A stretch of DNA of 64,000 nt, from NCBI GenBank assembly GCA_902558075.1, contig CACECO010000002.1:1-64000 (forward strand), in the 5' to 3' direction. Positions 23,484-32,683 of the stretch are shown in pieces (positions within the stretch are counted from its first letter, which is position 1; every line of letters begins with the position of its first letter). The notes beneath the pieces are model-generated. The model had not been told where the DNA came from and made no database searches. It saw nothing but the letters and a program-made list of their open reading frames with translations. The position numbers and the translations under genes were made by a program. Source of the stretch: an uncultured Litorivicinus sp. GTDB taxonomy: Bacteria > Pseudomonadota > Gammaproteobacteria > Pseudomonadales > Litorivicinaceae.

Positions 23484-23831
23484 ATGAAACGAACGATTCA
23501 CGTGCTCATTTTTCTGATCACTACAAGCTTTGGTGCGCATGCATCGGCGTATTCAGGCGAACTCTGGTTGTCACAAGCCAACCAAGCGTTCGGTACACCT
23601 GCAAGCATGCTCGCGCATGGGTTTCTCGCGGGAATCGTGCACAGCTGGAACAACCGTCGCGAGCAAGAATCGCCAACTTTTTGCTTCAACGCTCCGGCAG
23701 ATCAAATGCAGATTCGGAATCTGATGGAGGTGGTCAAAAACTTTATCAGTGACCGAGATCCTGATCTTGCGGCCCCCGCGCAAGGCGTAATCCGAGTTGC
23801 AATGATGAGTCGTTATCCGTGTCGGAATTAG
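23484..23831 (+). CDS. Small secreted protein resembling the Rap1a/Tai immunity-type domain
   Basis: 115 residues with a signal peptide (MKRTIHVLIFLITTSFGAHASA). The mature part GFLAGIVHSW...FCFNAP..DQMQIRNLMEVVKNFISDRDPDLAAPAQGVIRVAMMSRYPC follows the pattern of Rap1a/Tai-like domains: an aliphatic GxxxG helix, FC, then a helix ending LxxPAxxxVxxAL and a final WPC/YPC. Two cysteines probably form a disulfide. Most such proteins outside T6SS loci have no proven immunity role, and no effector gene is nearby. TTGAGGTCCTA before the ATG acts as a ribosome-binding site. Confidence 0.5.
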   Translation: MKRTIHVLIFLITTSFGAHASAYSGELWLSQANQAFGTPASMLAHGFLAGIVHSWNNRREQESPTFCFNAPADQMQIRNLMEVVKNFISDRDPDLAAPAQGVIRVAMMSRYPCRN

Positions 23832-23833
23832 AT

Positions 23834-24625
23834 TTAAAGCTGTTTTTCAGCCAGGATCAATTCGCGACGATGGTCCTGATAAGCGCGCATAATTGATGCG
23901 CCAACTTTTTGGCATTGTAGGACATCCCCTGTCGGCAACTGCATCGACAGATTTTCGCGATTCAAGATCCCAAGTTCCGCTCCGAACCGGTCAATGAATC
24001 GGTATGTTTCAACCGTTGTCTCCGTTGCTACAGCGATTGGATAAGTGATTGCTTCTCTCGCATCAAAGCGCCATAAAGATAACTCCATATTTGGATGCGC
24101 GACTTGTATCACATATTGGTGCTCAGGCGGACCCAGAAATTTTGTTGGCGCCTGATTTGGCGCGCACTCCAACGCGGCGTAATCGTCGAGCTTCCCCGTT
24201 GCATCTAGTAGGTGTGTCCACACATCCGTCGGGTTATTGACGCGAATCACAAAGTTCATCGCGTGCGATATGTTAATCATATCGTCTGGATGAAGGCTCA
24301 AAAAAAACGCCTCTAAAATAGACTGGGTATCCGGAGAATAAAACCCTTCAGCCATCAGTTTCGAGCTAATTTGCGAAGGCTCACCTCCAATACGAAGGAT
24401 CTCTCGAGCTCGCCTGAGTTGGCGAGCAAATACATCGGGTTTCTCTAACGCAATTTGAGTCAAGTATTGATGCTCCGATGGTGTTTCAATCGCAGTCAGT
24501 TTCTCGACCTCAGCTTGCCTATCTGCATCCGAAACAAAGGTGACATCTGAGCGATACAGACTTTCGGCCATCGCCGAAGTCGCTAGGACCGTCCAAGTCG
24601 TCAAACAAAATATTTGAGCATTCAT
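23834..24625 (-). CDS. Secreted hypothetical protein
   Basis: A predicted periplasmic protein with signal peptide MNAQIFCLTTWTVLATSAMA and about 243 mature residues. The first half is helical (EVEKLTAIETPSEHQYLTQIALEKPDVFARQLRRAREIL). The second half is beta-rich with HQYVIQVAHPNMELSLWRFDAREAITYPI. I do not recognise the family and see no catalytic motif. The ORF track starts at 24664, but the ATG at 24625 puts the signal peptide at the N-terminus. It ends 2 bp from the converging Rap1a-like gene. Confidence 0.65.
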   Translation of the reverse strand: MNAQIFCLTTWTVLATSAMAESLYRSDVTFVSDADRQAEVEKLTAIETPSEHQYLTQIALEKPDVFARQLRRAREILRIGGEPSQISSKLMAEGFYSPDTQSILEAFFLSLHPDDMINISHAMNFVIRVNNPTDVWTHLLDATGKLDDYAALECAPNQAPTKFLGPPEHQYVIQVAHPNMELSLWRFDAREAITYPIAVATETTVETYRFIDRFGAELGILNRENLSMQLPTGDVLQCQKVGASIMRAYQDHRRELILAEKQL

Positions 24626-25237
24626 CCTAATGACTCTACCGAGCTTTAGTTCAATTGGCATCATTATTTCAACAACCCTCCCAATCGTTCAATCACACCT
24701 GAATTGTATGCGAACGTTCTGGGCGGTGAGTTGGCTTCCAGAGAGTCATTTACCGAAGACTACCGTTTTTTATGCTGCGCTGCGCGGCATACCAATTGAG
24801 TGCGATGAGTCTCAGCATCAGTGTCTCGACACAGCTTTATAAGCTAGATCTGGTTGTCTTGGAGCGTTTTCTCAAAGGTATTAATTTCAGAGATACCCGA
24901 TTAACTCACTATCTAATATTCCGTAATCGACCCGTTCATCCCATGACCGATCAAATATAGCGAGATGGCCTCGCGATGGAAGCGAATCCCCAAAACGCGA
25001 AACAAATCTTTGACCGGCCCCTTTCAAGCTTGGAGGACCAATCAGATATACTTAAGATCTGCCAGGATCTCGGGCATATGACAATTGTCTAAAACATCAC
25101 CGTTTCCCACTACACATATCCCTCAAGCACCATTATTGTCTCACGGCTTTGACGAAAGATTGATATTTGCTCCACATAAAACCTAGTTTAGCTTCAAAAG
25201 CGTAGCTTGCAGCCAGACACAGAGGGGTCAGAGCTGG
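24626..25237. other. Gene-poor gap with fragmented plus-strand frames
   Basis: About 610 bp without a supported gene. On the plus strand a frame from 24772 to 25098 stays open except for one TAG at 24958, giving about 109 codons (ending SDILKICQDLGHMTIV) with no recognisable family. The overlapping ORF-track entries here (24630-24842, 24772-24960) look like chance or decayed frames. Near 25222-25234 is GAGGGGTCAGAGCT, reminiscent of the GGGGTCAGAG ends near some REP-associated transposases, but no transposase or paired copy is visible. Confidence 0.4.
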
Positions 25238-26284
25238 TCATTTAGGGAAAACCACCAAATGCTCAATATCTAGACTGACACCAATCATTTCACCAATCGC
25301 GTGATTGTGATGTGATGGAGCCAGACACCCAAGAATTACCCCATTATCTAGCTTCACTTCGTAAAGGTGATGTGCGCCCCGAAAGTGCTTGCCAACGAGC
25401 ATAGCCTGATAGCTCGAATCATCGTCATGAATTAGGTCATCAGGCCGCAGGAATATTTGCACGCCCGAATCAATCGGATACTCAAGGTCCTCGTCATTCA
25501 TCAGCACGCCCAGCGGGCTTGATACCGAACGTGGGCTTGCAATTTTCGCATCAATCATTTCCCCTGGTCCAACAAAATGAGCGACAAATGGGTCTGTGGG
25601 CTCGTGATAGAGATTAAATGGTGTATCAAACTGACAGATATGTCCTTTGTGCATCACAGCAATACGATCTGCAAAATCGAATGCTTCGCGTTGATCGTGG
25701 GTCACCAACAACGAACAAATCCCATCACTTTTCAGAATCGTTCTCACTTCGCTGGCAAGACGGCCGCGAAGTTCTGTGTCCAGGCCAGAAAACGGTTCAT
25801 CCAGTAGGAGTAATTTTGGCTTCGGTGCCATCGCTCGAGCTAAGGCCACGCGCTGCTGCTGTCCACCTGACAATTCATGCGGATAACGTTGATCTAAACC
25901 CATCAAACCAATCAAATCAAGCAACTCAGCAATCCGTTTGCTTTGGCTGGATTCTGACCAATCTGTCAATCCAAAGGCAATGTTTTCTGCAACAGTCAGG
26001 TGGGGGAAAAGTGCGATGTCTTGAAATACCATGCCGACACCACGATCCTCCGGCGGCACACGGTGACGTTCGGTAGATAGCAACTGATTATCGAGCCAAA
26101 TTTCGCCTGAATCGAGCTCTTGGAATCCTGCAACCGCACGTAATAGCGTCGACTTTCCACAACCACTTGGCCCCAGTAAGCAGCCAAGTTCTTGTGGGTT
26201 GAGCCCCAATGTCACATTGTCAACAACCAAACCGTCTTGGTATGACAGGTTTAGGTTCCTGATCATTACAGCAGCCGTATCCAT
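25238..26284 (-). CDS. fbpC: Fe(III) ABC transporter ATP-binding protein FbpC
   Basis: A 348-residue ABC ATPase with Walker A GPSGCGKST, Q-loop VFQDIALFPHLTV, signature LSGGQQQRVALARA, Walker B LLLLDEPFSGLD and switch VTHDQ. A C-terminal TOBE-like regulatory region follows (FLRPDDLI...). The ORF-track start (26317) overlaps fbpB. The ATG at 26284 (MDTAAVMIRN), just after the fbpB stop and with GGGA 6 nt upstream, fits better. It energises ferric iron uptake with the permease and binding protein encoded upstream. Confidence 0.9.
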   Translation of the reverse strand: MDTAAVMIRNLNLSYQDGLVVDNVTLGLNPQELGCLLGPSGCGKSTLLRAVAGFQELDSGEIWLDNQLLSTERHRVPPEDRGVGMVFQDIALFPHLTVAENIAFGLTDWSESSQSKRIAELLDLIGLMGLDQRYPHELSGGQQQRVALARAMAPKPKLLLLDEPFSGLDTELRGRLASEVRTILKSDGICSLLVTHDQREAFDFADRIAVMHKGHICQFDTPFNLYHEPTDPFVAHFVGPGEMIDAKIASPRSVSSPLGVLMNDEDLEYPIDSGVQIFLRPDDLIHDDDSSYQAMLVGKHFRGAHHLYEVKLDNGVILGCLAPSHHNHAIGEMIGVSLDIEHLVVFPK

Positions 26285-26286
26285 CT

Positions 26287-27933
26287 TTATTCCCGATTCA
26301 CTGATCGGTTTAACCAAATAATAGGGACGAGACCCACCAACACGATCAATATTGATGGGACAGAGGCATCAATTAGTCGCTCATCACCGGCGAGTTCGTA
26401 TGCTTTGACAGCCAGCGTATTGAAATCAAAAGGACGTAAGATCAATGTCGCCGGCAACTCTTTTAGAATATCGACAAAACAAACCAAGATTGCAGTGAAC
26501 ACAGATCCTCGGATTAATGGAACATGCAATTTTGAAATGACGCCAAATTGATTAAGCCCCAAAAGTCGCCCGCTCTGATCAATACTCGGGCGTATGCGAG
26601 ATAAGCCACTTGTGAGATTACCGGTAGCCACAGTTAAAAATCGCACAAGATATGCAAAAACCAAAGCGACCAAAGTCCCGGACAGCCATAGCGATGGAGC
26701 AATTCCAAAAGGAGCAAGTACATTGGATATAAGCCGATCGATAGCACCAAAAGGAATCAACACCCCAATCGCAACAACGACACCGGGTAGCGCATACCCG
26801 AGTCCAACGAATGTCGTCGTATGATTGAGCCACTGTGATGGATACAAGCGATTGGCATAACAAATCATTAGAGCGATACTGACAATAAAAACAGATGCAA
26901 ATCCTGCCAAAAAGAAACTATTAACAATCAAACTCCACATCGACTGCAGTTCGGCGAAAAAGAGTGCCCAATAACTGAGTATTCCTGTTGGTAACAAGAA
27001 TCCAAAAAAAACCGGCAGGATGCACAAGATTTGGGCGACCATTTGCCTCCAGCCGGTGAGAGCCACACTGGTCTGATTTAGTTTGCGAAGTCGGTCTGAG
27101 TAATAGCGAACCTTACTACGCGAGGCTTTCTCAAAGGCAACTAACAAAAACACACAGCCTATGAGCAACGTACTCAATTGAGCAGCACCAACTGGATCGC
27201 CAAACCCGTAATATGTTCTGACAATACCGGTGGTAAAAGTTTGGACGCCAAAAAACTGAACGGTCCCAAAGTCGGCCAAAGTCTCCATGACCGCCAGCAG
27301 AATCCCTGCTGCAATGGCGGGACGAGCCATCGGGATGACAATGCCGGTCAATACTTGCCAGCGACTATGCCCCAGCGTATAGGCGGCTTCCATTAGGTTC
27401 GCAGACTGTTCCATAAATGCAGCACGAGCAAGCAAATACACGTAGGGGTACAGCACCAAACTCAACATAAAAGCGGCGCCAGGTAACGAGCGAATATTTA
27501 AAAACGGGTTCATGAGCCAATGAGGTGCACCAGCGTCCCTCAAAAAGGTGAGAATTGGACCGCTGAAGTCGAGCACTCCGGTGTACGTGTATGCGAGGAT
27601 ATAAGCGGGATAGGCCATCGGAAGCAATAACAGCCAAGACAGAATTCCCCGCCCCTTAAACCGATAAAAAGAAATGATCCACGCGGCAGGAACACCAAGC
27701 ATCACAACGCCGATGGCGACTAATACGGATAGCATCAAGGAATTTAGAGCGTATCGACCAAGTAATGTATCAAAGAGGTGTGACCACGCATCGGATATGC
27801 CGGTGATAACAAAACTCACGATCACTAAAATAGGCAAAGCCACACATAGTGCGGCAATGACTGTTGTAAAAAGCAATTTGTTGGGCAGATTGAATGACCA
27901 ACGAACTGGTTGGTGACTTGAAGTTATTGCCAA
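26287..27933 (-). CDS. fbpB: Fe(III) ABC transporter permease FbpB
   Basis: A 548-residue permease made of two fused MetI-like halves with about 12 TM helices. EAA-type loops are EAAYTLGHSRWQVLTGIVIPMARPAIAAG in the first half and QSGRLLGLNQFGVISKLHVPLIRGSVFTA in the second. This two-domain single-chain layout is typical of FbpB/SfuB/HitB iron permeases. It overlaps fbpA by 10 bp and leads directly into fbpC. Confidence 0.9.
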   Translation of the reverse strand: MAITSSHQPVRWSFNLPNKLLFTTVIAALCVALPILVIVSFVITGISDAWSHLFDTLLGRYALNSLMLSVLVAIGVVMLGVPAAWIISFYRFKGRGILSWLLLLPMAYPAYILAYTYTGVLDFSGPILTFLRDAGAPHWLMNPFLNIRSLPGAAFMLSLVLYPYVYLLARAAFMEQSANLMEAAYTLGHSRWQVLTGIVIPMARPAIAAGILLAVMETLADFGTVQFFGVQTFTTGIVRTYYGFGDPVGAAQLSTLLIGCVFLLVAFEKASRSKVRYYSDRLRKLNQTSVALTGWRQMVAQILCILPVFFGFLLPTGILSYWALFFAELQSMWSLIVNSFFLAGFASVFIVSIALMICYANRLYPSQWLNHTTTFVGLGYALPGVVVAIGVLIPFGAIDRLISNVLAPFGIAPSLWLSGTLVALVFAYLVRFLTVATGNLTSGLSRIRPSIDQSGRLLGLNQFGVISKLHVPLIRGSVFTAILVCFVDILKELPATLILRPFDFNTLAVKAYELAGDERLIDASVPSILIVLVGLVPIIWLNRSVNRE

Positions 27934-28937
27934 CCGGCGCGATCCATTAATTTTACAGCCTGCTTGTTATTGACCCCCAAGATGCTCAAATTCAAGGCAT
28001 CTGATTTGAATTTGCCCAATGATGCAATCGTGGACGAGGGAGCGACAGTCTCCACGACTGGGTACTCATGATTAATCTCAGCATAATAGGCTTGCGCTTC
28101 TTCTGACACCATGAATTCCAATAGTTGAATGGCTTCATCACGATTTTTGGCATATTTGGTTACCCCGATCGCAGACACGTTAATATGCGAACCTCGACGA
28201 TCTTGGTTCGGCCAGAACACGCCCAATTTAGACACCACCTCACGGTCTTTTGATTTCTTTGAATCAATCAACCGGCCAAAATAATAAGTATTCGCAATGG
28301 CCAGATCACATTGACCCGCAGCGGCAGCACGAAGCTGATCAGTATCACCACCAGTCGGCTTGCGTGCCAAATTAGACACCAAGCCTTCAGCCCATTTTTG
28401 GGTAGCCTCTGTGCCGTTCGCTTCAATCATCGAAGCCACGAGCGACTGATTATAAATGTTGTTCGATGATCGAATACAAATACGATTCTTCCATTGAGAA
28501 TTAGTTAGCGCCTCATAGGTCGAAAGCTCGGATGGATTCACACGGTCCTTGACATAAAAAATCGGACGTGCACGAACCGTCAAACCAAACCATTGATTAT
28601 CCGGATCCCGGAGGTTTGCCGGAATTCTCTCAGCAAGAATAGCGTTTTTGACCGGTGAGAGAACCCCTGCCATTTTTGCGCGATGGAAATTCCCTGCGTC
28701 AACAGTTACCAAGACATCAGCAGGTGTTGCAGCGCCCTCTGCCTGAATTCGGGACAACAATGCATTTGCTTTACCAGTGATCAGGTTGACTTCGATTCTG
28801 GTTTGTTCGGTAAAGCGATCGAGAAGTGGAACGATAAGGGCATCTTTTCGTGAGGAGTACACATTCACCTCTCCCGCCATCGTAGGACCTGCGAGGATTA
28901 GAGCGATCAGGGTTAGTACGATTTGATGGGTACGCAT
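27924..28937 (-). CDS. fbpA: Fe(III)-binding periplasmic protein FbpA
   Basis: A 337-residue solute receptor. The signal peptide MRTHQIVLTLIALILAGPTMA is followed by EVNVYSSRKDALIVPLLDRFTEQT, the standard FbpA/FutA opening. The tyrosines used for Fe(III) binding are plausible in ANTYYFGRL and in NIYNQSL. It captures ferric iron and hands it to FbpBC. GGAG lies 6 nt before the ATG, and a candidate Fur box lies about 50 bp upstream. Confidence 0.9.
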   Translation of the reverse strand: MRTHQIVLTLIALILAGPTMAGEVNVYSSRKDALIVPLLDRFTEQTRIEVNLITGKANALLSRIQAEGAATPADVLVTVDAGNFHRAKMAGVLSPVKNAILAERIPANLRDPDNQWFGLTVRARPIFYVKDRVNPSELSTYEALTNSQWKNRICIRSSNNIYNQSLVASMIEANGTEATQKWAEGLVSNLARKPTGGDTDQLRAAAAGQCDLAIANTYYFGRLIDSKKSKDREVVSKLGVFWPNQDRRGSHINVSAIGVTKYAKNRDEAIQLLEFMVSEEAQAYYAEINHEYPVVETVAPSSTIASLGKFKSDALNLSILGVNNKQAVKLMDRAGWQ

Positions 28938-28988
28938 TCATTTCTCCGCGAATTCGATGAGCAAAAATAGTAATTTAATGTAAAATTT

Positions 28989-29007
28989 AATGCAACACAT
29001 TCGCATT
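28989..29007 (-). promoter_or_regulatory. Candidate Fur box upstream of fbpA
   Basis: On the minus strand AATGCGAATGTGTTGCATT is a 19-bp imperfect palindrome (AATGC...GCATT). By eye it matches 12 of 18 informative positions of the gammaproteobacterial Fur consensus. It sits in AT-rich DNA 52-70 bp upstream of the fbpA start, where a repressor would cover the promoter. The call rests on sequence and on the iron-uptake operon it precedes. Confidence 0.5.
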
Positions 29008-29020
29008 TAGATTTGCGGGT

Positions 29021-29458
29021 TTAATCTACTTCTGACCAGCCAATTCCAACCAATTTGTTCGCCTTGAATAGTAGTGCACGAAGTTCTTCGACACCATCCA
29101 CCCGGGCCCGAAAATACAGCACATCGTAAACCTCACCACCTTTGATGTAGTGGTCCGCCAAAGTGGTTCCGCGATCAACATTCACAGCAGGTCCGAGAAT
29201 CTCAAGCACCTCATCTTTCGTTTGCCCCACTTCAACTTTCGCAAGCTGATCAGCATTCAGCTTGAGCACAATGTCATTCGTTATTGCTGGCTCGGGAGCG
29301 ACTACCGTTTCTTCAGAAGGTGCGGCGTCCATCGTTGATTCGACTACGGTGGGGGTTTCATCTGACGTCCAAAATTTCATATCAAATGTCCACGACTCAG
29401 GAACTGTCGAACAAGCCGCCAAACTAACAAATGCCAAGAAAATAGTGAGTAATCGCAT
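29021..29458 (-). CDS. Lipoprotein with C-terminal SmpA/BamE-like fold
   Basis: 145 residues. A lipoprotein signal ends in LAAC (Cys16), then comes an acidic and threonine-rich linker, then LNADQLAKVEVGQTKDEVLEILGPAVNVDRGTTLADHYIKGGEVYDVLYFRAR. The GQTKDEVLEILGP segment is like the conserved start of SmpA/BamE-type domains. Its location in the outer or inner membrane cannot be decided. It is monocistronic by appearance, between nagA and the iron transporter. Function unknown. Confidence 0.7.
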   Translation of the reverse strand: MRLLTIFLAFVSLAACSTVPESWTFDMKFWTSDETPTVVESTMDAAPSEETVVAPEPAITNDIVLKLNADQLAKVEVGQTKDEVLEILGPAVNVDRGTTLADHYIKGGEVYDVLYFRARVDGVEELRALLFKANKLVGIGWSEVD

Positions 29459-29524
29459 GGTAAACCCTTCCTTTTAGAATATTGCTATTGAACATCAACC
29501 AAGCGCTGTTGTCGCCCTTAACCA

Positions 29525-30610
29525 TCAAACCTCAATTATCGGCTGTCCATCAATCCACACCGATTCGAGGGTTTGGCCCCGAAACGTCACAAAATCGGAC
29601 ATGTTTCCACGGATAATCGCCCCCTGGTTCGTCAAGCCAAGCCACGATGCAGGTCGCGTACTTGTCATTGCTGCGATTTCCGGCCATTCCAATCCAAACT
29701 GACGCAAGGTATTCACAGTGACTTCCGCAGTGGCAGCACTTCCTGCCAGTGTTCCGTCGCTCAAACGCACAACATCATCTTTTTTGAAAACCCGATGCGT
29801 TCCCAACTGATATTCACCATCAGGCATGCCAGCAGCAGAAGTGGAATCGGTCACAGAATACAAGTACGAGATTTGCTGCCTTGCTAAATGAAAACATGGT
29901 TCTGTGACATGAACACCATCGCAAATGACTTCCGAATACCGAGCCGCCAACAGTGCAGCTTGTGAAACCCCAGGACAACGATGATGAACTCCAGTCATTG
30001 CGTTAAAGAGGTGTGTTGCCCCAGCCCCACGTTCGAACAACTCACGAGCGCGATGATAGTCACATCCTGAATGCCCAATCTGCAATCTCACGCCAAACTC
30101 TTTGGCAAGCAAAGGAAGAACGCCGTCTGGGTCTTGTTCTGGCGCAAAGGTCATGACGCGCACGATGCCAGACTCAAACCACGACCGAACCTTATATGGG
30201 TCAACACGACGTGTCAGTGCGGGTTGCGCACCTAGTTTCCCTTCACTCAAATACGGTCCCTCGAGATGAACGCCAAGACAACGAGCTTCAGAGTTATCGC
30301 GGTTGTGCATCACGACTTTTGTCGCCTCGATTACTTGATCAATAGATGTGTCATCGGCGGTAACAGTCGTAGCCAAAAATGCAGTCAGTCCGTATCGAGC
30401 ATGCGTACGAGCAAGCTGGCGGATGCCATCTATTCCGTCCATGACGTCTCCGCCACCTCCACCGTGAATATGGCAGTCAATAATTCCCGGTAGAATAATT
30501 CGATCATCCACCTGCGCTGACTCGGACAGGAATTGAATAGTCGAACCAAATTCAATCGAACCTCTGAGCACTCCATCCGGAGTCACAAGATGACCAGTTA
30601 ACTCAGGCAT
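29525..30610 (-). CDS. nagA: N-acetylglucosamine-6-phosphate deacetylase
   Basis: It hydrolyses GlcNAc-6-P to GlcN-6-P and acetate. Amidohydrolase motifs are clear: IIDCHIHGGGGGDVMDG, VHLEGPYLS, IGHSGCDYHRA, THLFNAMTGVHHR and the catalytic Asp in TDSTSAAGMPDG. The ORF track starts at 30628. The ATG at 30610 (MPELTGHLVTPDG) gives the usual N-terminus and overlaps the kinase stop by 8 bp. With the upstream kinase it makes a minimal GlcNAc salvage route. No nagB deaminase is in the window. Confidence 0.9.
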   Translation of the reverse strand: MPELTGHLVTPDGVLRGSIEFGSTIQFLSESAQVDDRIILPGIIDCHIHGGGGGDVMDGIDGIRQLARTHARYGLTAFLATTVTADDTSIDQVIEATKVVMHNRDNSEARCLGVHLEGPYLSEGKLGAQPALTRRVDPYKVRSWFESGIVRVMTFAPEQDPDGVLPLLAKEFGVRLQIGHSGCDYHRARELFERGAGATHLFNAMTGVHHRCPGVSQAALLAARYSEVICDGVHVTEPCFHLARQQISYLYSVTDSTSAAGMPDGEYQLGTHRVFKKDDVVRLSDGTLAGSAATAEVTVNTLRQFGLEWPEIAAMTSTRPASWLGLTNQGAIIRGNMSDFVTFRGQTLESVWIDGQPIIEV

Positions 30611-31463
30611 ATGACTCCCAATAGTCAATCGTTAATTGCTGTCGATGTTGATCGATATAGGCAAGACCATCAAGTGCATTGCCCTGCGGCTCGACCACGT
30701 GATAACCCAACGATTGGATTCGAGGCGAATAAACAGCAGATAGACCGCCAACGAGGGCAATGGGAAGATGTTTTGGAAAATCTTGGATCAAATAAATCAA
30801 CGCCATCAGCCCTTCTGAAATGATATCGGCGCTCAAAGAGACTTGGCCCTCGGCTTCCACGATCGTTTTGGCCAATGAGGCAAATTGTCGAGGCTGAGCG
30901 GCATTCGCAAAATCCATCCATTGATTCACAGATTGACCAATAGCCAGTCGATCAATCAAACTCTGGTGTGATTCATCAATCAGACCTCGATCAGCAAGGC
31001 GAACCAGTTCCTGCAGAAAGCGCAACCCAATCCAAGCGCCTCCACCCTGATCGGCCAGCATAAAACCAAAGCCGCCCCGTCGTAAAAGCTGCTGAGATTC
31101 GTCCAACCATGAAAAGGCAACACCCGTCCCGACGGTCAGACAGCCACCAGGCATCCCGCAATGCGCACCAAACAACCCAGAGTCGCGGTCTGAAACCAAC
31201 AACGTCTCAAAGGGAGGATTGAATAAAAATGCTGATCGCTGTTTGGCATACTCTGATCCCGCCAGACCCGCAAGGCATTTCACAGGCATCGGCACGCAAG
31301 CCAGAGTGATTGCCTGCATGATCTGTTCCCAGCAAACATCAGCCCCGAGACCCAGATTTGAGGGGCCAGTCACGACCTCTGATATGACTGTCTGATCTGC
31401 TTGATTGAGAAACCGAGTCCGAGTCTTGGTACCGCCTCCATCAATCAATGCAACAAGCTTCAT
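30603..31463 (-). CDS. N-acetylglucosamine kinase, BadF/BadG-type ATPase
   Basis: A 286-residue actin-fold kinase. The phosphate-binding loop DGGGTKTRTRFL is at the N-terminus, VGTGVAFSWLD is in the middle, DQGGGAWIGLRFL is typical of GlcNAc kinases of this family, and ALVGGLSAVYSPRI is near the end. It probably phosphorylates free GlcNAc, the product of cell-wall or chitin turnover, for NagA. It overlaps the decarboxylase gene upstream by 4 bp and nagA downstream by 8 bp. Confidence 0.8.
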   Translation of the reverse strand: MKLVALIDGGGTKTRTRFLNQADQTVISEVVTGPSNLGLGADVCWEQIMQAITLACVPMPVKCLAGLAGSEYAKQRSAFLFNPPFETLLVSDRDSGLFGAHCGMPGGCLTVGTGVAFSWLDESQQLLRRGGFGFMLADQGGGAWIGLRFLQELVRLADRGLIDESHQSLIDRLAIGQSVNQWMDFANAAQPRQFASLAKTIVEAEGQVSLSADIISEGLMALIYLIQDFPKHLPIALVGGLSAVYSPRIQSLGYHVVEPQGNALDGLAYIDQHRQQLTIDYWESYA

Positions 31464-32617
31464 ACCGAGCGTCCGTATCCTCGCCGTAATTCCGGAAGCG
31501 CTCGTGTCACCACCGCAGGCGGCGCAATTCCATTAAACTGCGTTGCACTCGCTAAGGTATATGCTCCCATCTCGTGGAAGACAATCACATCGTTCATATT
31601 CAGTGTCGGAAATTCAGGGTAACGACCGAGCTCGTCAATCGAATCACAGGTCGGTCCTGCAAACACGCAAGAACATAACTCATTACTCGAGGTAAAGACG
31701 GACATTCGATACTGCATTCCGTCAAACACCCGACCGGACTGAGCTCCATAGACACCATCATCGAGGTAGAACCACCAAGCGTCACGACGTTTCGCACGGC
31801 CAACGACTTTGCAAACTAAAGCCATTGATGGCGCGGAGATTACACGACCTGGCTCCGCCAGGATTTCAAGATGCTCAGGAACTCGCTTGAGGACCTCACG
31901 AATCGGCTGACAAAAAGCATCGAGATTGACTGAATCACCAATGTAATGCGCCGGGAAACCACCACCAATATCAATTCGAAGAATTTCGGGCAGGCCCTCA
32001 TTTTTGATTTGCTCACACAAATCCAAACAAACCCCAAGGGCGTCTGCGTGCGTATTTGCCGTCGCGGCCTGCGACCCCACGTGAAAGCAAAGGCCGTCAA
32101 CCCGAATCCCAGAATCATTGGCCACATCCAAAATACTCAACGCATCCTGTTGCGGTGCTCCAAACTTGCGACTCAAATCGATCGGAGCATCCGGGGCGAC
32201 AAAGGATAATCGCAACATCACTCGAATCGAGTGCCGATATGGAATCAATTTCCATAACTCATCCACATTATCCACAACAAAGGTGGTGACGCCGGCAGCA
32301 ACCGCTTTTTCGATCTCGGTCTCCGTTTTGATTGGATGGGTATGAATCGTCCGTGATGCATGGATCCCCTCGTTCTCGAGCATCTTGATCTCAGCTACAC
32401 TCGCTACGTCGAAACACCCGCCCTCATTGGCAACGGTTTGTAACAAGCCCGAATAAGGATTCGATTTCACTGCATAATGTAAATTGACTCCCGGAAGTGC
32501 GCTCGACAATTCATTCCACTGCCGACGACAGATTTCGGGGTCAAATACCAACGAGGGTGTTGTCTCAATCAAACCGAGCCAAGTTAATGCAGATTCACGC
32601 GGAAAGACGTTGATCAA
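31460..32617 (-). CDS. PLP-dependent ornithine/diaminopimelate-type decarboxylase (fold III)
   Basis: An alanine-racemase-fold decarboxylase. The PLP lysine is in LHYAVKSNPYSGLL, there is CFDVASVAEIKMLE, a glycine loop RIDIGGGFPAHY, an EPGR phosphate-binding site (LAEPGRVIS), and the active-site Cys in VFAGPTCDSIDEL, which is the ornithine/lysine decarboxylase version rather than the DAP one. It would make putrescine or cadaverine. The ORF-track TTG at 32632 lies inside the ribosome-binding site TTGGAGG. The TTG at 32617 (about 8 nt after GGAGG) is preferred, giving 385 residues. Its pairing with GlcNAc salvage genes is unusual. Confidence 0.85.
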   Translation of the reverse strand: MINVFPRESALTWLGLIETTPSLVFDPEICRRQWNELSSALPGVNLHYAVKSNPYSGLLQTVANEGGCFDVASVAEIKMLENEGIHASRTIHTHPIKTETEIEKAVAAGVTTFVVDNVDELWKLIPYRHSIRVMLRLSFVAPDAPIDLSRKFGAPQQDALSILDVANDSGIRVDGLCFHVGSQAATANTHADALGVCLDLCEQIKNEGLPEILRIDIGGGFPAHYIGDSVNLDAFCQPIREVLKRVPEHLEILAEPGRVISAPSMALVCKVVGRAKRRDAWWFYLDDGVYGAQSGRVFDGMQYRMSVFTSSNELCSCVFAGPTCDSIDELGRYPEFPTLNMNDVIVFHEMGAYTLASATQFNGIAPPAVVTRALPELRRGYGRSV

Positions 32618-32683
32618 TACCAAATCCTCCAATCGGTCTAGGGATGCGGCATCATAGAGAAATTAAGTGAAATTTCAAGGAGA

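Noticed and set aside
23484-23831. Toxin-immunity system suggested by the Rap1a/Tai-like protein
   Set aside because: No effector or secretion gene is adjacent, and such domains occur in many unrelated contexts.
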